Program-made: the position numbers and the translations under genes
Notes under the pieces: generated by a model
The model's input: the letters and a program-made list of their open reading frames with translations, nothing else
What the model was told of the DNA's origin: nothing
The model's database searches: none
Shown here: positions 22,101-22,791 of the stretch, piece by piece
How the letters are laid out: every line of letters begins with the position of its first letter
How positions within the stretch are numbered: position 1 is the first letter of the stretch
Source of the DNA: a virus
DNA: 22,791 nt
Strand: one strand, 5' to 3'
IMG/VR virus record: IMGVR_UViG_3300023281_002120
Span: 1-22,791 of that record

Positions 22101-22791
22101 AAATAGCCCGAAATTTTTCCCCAGCAGTTGCGCCTTGTAGACCTGCATTTCCTAAAATACCTATAGATGCTGCTGTCACTTCTATTGATTGACCAAGCCC
22201 TTTTGCCACAGGTGCGGCAAATTTCATAGATTCGCCAAGCTGCTCTAAATTAACATTTGAAGTTGTAAAAGTGTTAGTTAGAATGTCGACGAATTTTCCT
22301 GTCTCATCTGCTGTGGCACCAAAGCCGCTAACGATATTTGAAACTATATCGGCAGAAGAGCCCAGATCGGTCCCAGATGCTGCTGCTAAATCCAAAACGC
22401 CCGGCAATGCTTGAACAATATCTTTAACTTCAAATCCAGCCTGTGCTAAAAATTGCATCCCTTCGGCTGCTTGTGTGCCACTAAAAGCCGTGGTCGCCCC
22501 CATTTCTTTAGCCGTTTTTGTTAACAATTCCATTTCTGAGGGTACAGCACCCGATATAGCCCCAACGGCTGACATTTGCTTGGTAAATGCGGCCCCCTCC
22601 TTAACGGAAGCAGCGATACCAGCCCCCACCCCTACAGCGCCAGCAGCCAATAAACCTAACCCGCCCAAGGCTGCCTTTGACGCTACTGAAGCAACTCCCT
22701 TCCCCAACTTGGCAAAGTTACCCCCGGCATCCTTCGCTACCGTGCCGATCCCTTTCCCTAATTTGGCAAAGTCTCCCCCGATCCCCTTCAT
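19168..22791 (-). CDS. Tail tape measure protein, TP901 family (5' end probably outside window)
   Basis: At least 1207 residues. The window ends exactly on an in-frame ATG, and the first visible residues are already a repeat (GGDFAKLGKGIGTVAK, then GGNFAKLGKGVASVAS), so the gene likely begins further right. A hydrophobic Gly/Ala stretch follows at about 40-62. The TP901-type domain spans about 65-310 (MSAVGAISGAVPSEMELLTK, ATTAFSGTQAAEGMQFLAQA, TFTTSNVNLEQLGESMKFAA, ILGNAGLQGATAGEKFRAIL). Further on are long helical and hydrophobic segments, an 11-residue repeat at about 530-560, two diverged copies of a roughly 47-residue unit at about 690-775 (GRALPEFLKLG / GALPTFLSTG), and an Ala/Glu/Arg repeat near 1034-1066. 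Tape measures set tail length and form the DNA channel. Confidence 0.85.
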   Translation of the reverse strand: MKGIGGDFAKLGKGIGTVAKDAGGNFAKLGKGVASVASKAALGGLGLLAAGAVGVGAGIAASVKEGAAFTKQMSAVGAISGAVPSEMELLTKTAKEMGATTAFSGTQAAEGMQFLAQAGFEVKDIVQALPGVLDLAAASGTDLGSSADIVSNIVSGFGATADETGKFVDILTNTFTTSNVNLEQLGESMKFAAPVAKGLGQSIEVTAASIGILGNAGLQGATAGEKFRAILSRLANPTKAASEELDKLGVSVFNSSGEMRPFPDLLKEIGIATEGMTQEQKNAALATLFTSENAGAFQILLAEGNSITEEGQQKLAQYSQELLTSGTAATVASKQLDNLSGDVTLFQSAVSGVKLDVFDAIGPLFRIIVQAGTDLVGFLPELIEGFNFQELAQTLEPRLQALVDFLKAKIPLAIKSVTGFWTNILLPAMRDVWSFLQTNIFPVFKNLVEIAKKVLPSALSTASTFFTGVLVPALRVAASFLFGTVIPAFVKLGTWIAERLPEWIRVASNTIVNFATKTLPKLREFADMAKQRFEEFKESAKQRFEEFKESAKQRFDEFRTETLPKIVSFVTQAVMKFRDFRDKAVAWFEDFRAKAQPIIESFTERFQEVWEQAGPIIIESLIRIGEAFSDIIAIFGDGATSADSASAAADTLGFVLNAIVGAVKGITFLFQGLAFAMESIAKAAKITIGNVDNFGKILKGVGRALPEFLKLGSPPPLAIAFSDIGSAASTSRAEVSRFGQSLQNTAGALPTFLSTGETPLARALDDVALAAIQSRQQISSLGQSLRSLEVSGSSAFENLIKGVNVFKTEAFKLEQAEDVEIGTETLARSTNEIFEALKLARQFEGGQADFGEAQDILVSKFGGGEDLGLQKAVFEALQGLGDFGDIEKLNVEGLQNLVAGLVRAGELKVDEGRLQSSGELATEAIAAQQERFAQAAADALRGENVTNALANTFEAIRSSFTGGAAVTDDTIKNIIEDTFGSQTDFTNIIADVINADREQLSRDIGFSEILGGNFGLDQFSEIINAGLNESSRIAATSGVAEAARVAEASRVAETDRIAEAARAARAAENDTMVSSLLESAFEQFGDAVMTTSSLVDSAEVLIEGSDLGQNVIPNLFRDFFGSVDATSVLGEAGNVLFNSLEDFAEEGLANFFDESFNLSAFIDRVTGQDNNTSNVSNTSMNLTINSSAPTDNLSADFAMMQSSLAVV
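19595..19690 (-). repeat. 18-bp degenerate repeats (Ala-Glu-Arg) in the tape measure gene
   Basis: Successive units encode RVAEAS, RVAETD, RIAEAA and similar, giving a charged alanine-rich helix (VAEAARVAEASRVAETDRIA). At the DNA level GGCTACCCTGGACGCTTC-like units repeat with an 18-bp period. Such repeats change length easily by slippage. Confidence 0.75.
21125..21208 (-). repeat. 33-bp tandem repeats in the tape measure gene
   Basis: Two identical 33-bp units (21125-21157, 21158-21190) and an 18-bp partial third (21191-21208) encode QRFEEFKESAK-type 11-residue units. An 11-residue period suits a right-handed hendecad coiled coil. Confidence 0.9.

Overview
This window looks like part of a tailed-phage genome (virus or prophage) of siphovirus type. 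It carries a portal protein of the DUF935/Mu gp29 class, a Mu F/SPP1 gp7-like head protein, a TP901-type tape measure, a Dit-like distal tail protein and a Gp37-like tail hub. Ribosome-binding sites are Shine-Dalgarno type and promoters look sigma70-like, so the host is a bacterium, but the sequence alone does not identify it. No integrase, terminase, capsid or lysis gene is visible, so prophage status is undecided.

Layout from left to right. (1) At 3-251 (+) lies the end of a pentapeptide-repeat gene, converging on the head operon with a long hairpin between them. (2) The head operon, 3028 to 296 (-), holds a portal protein with a MerR-like N-terminal domain, then a chimeric small gene made by a 309-bp tandem duplication, then the F-like head protein. 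Its leader contains an extended -10 promoter followed by an intrinsic terminator, before the portal start codon. (3) At 3182-3264 there are three DnaA-box-like sites next to AT-rich 12-mers, a possible replication origin. (4) A rightward operon of four small unknown genes (3367-4809, +) starts at a strong TTGCAA-N17-TATAAT promoter. An exact 55-bp leader with an operator-like inverted repeat precedes both the first and second gene. A terminator lies at 4907-4933. (5) A tightly packed leftward cassette runs from 14632 to 4942 (-), with many 1-11 bp overlaps. It encodes a PseB-like 4,6-dehydratase, a NeuB-like synthase, a small unknown protein, a class III aminotransferase, a Gfo/Idh oxidoreductase, an IolB-like cupin, a methyltransferase, a PseG-like hydrolase, an ATP-grasp ligase, a PtmA-like SDR, a two-helix membrane protein and an SpsF-like cytidylyltransferase. 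(6) The tail module, 22791 to 14705 (-), runs from tape measure to Dit-like protein, hub and three small tail-tip proteins, and leads straight into the cassette.

The cassette contains the core steps for making a CMP-activated nonulosonic (sialic-acid-like) sugar plus several tailoring enzymes. It follows the tail genes on the same strand and could be co-transcribed with them. It has no recognisable dedicated glycosyltransferase or GNAT acetyltransferase. Plausible roles are decoration of the virion or tail, or alteration of the host surface (for example to block superinfection). Both roles are inferences. The other notable items are the MerR-portal fusion, the duplication-born chimeric gene, the attenuator-like leader and the Dit protein carrying a carbohydrate-binding-like domain and a beta-propeller-like insert.
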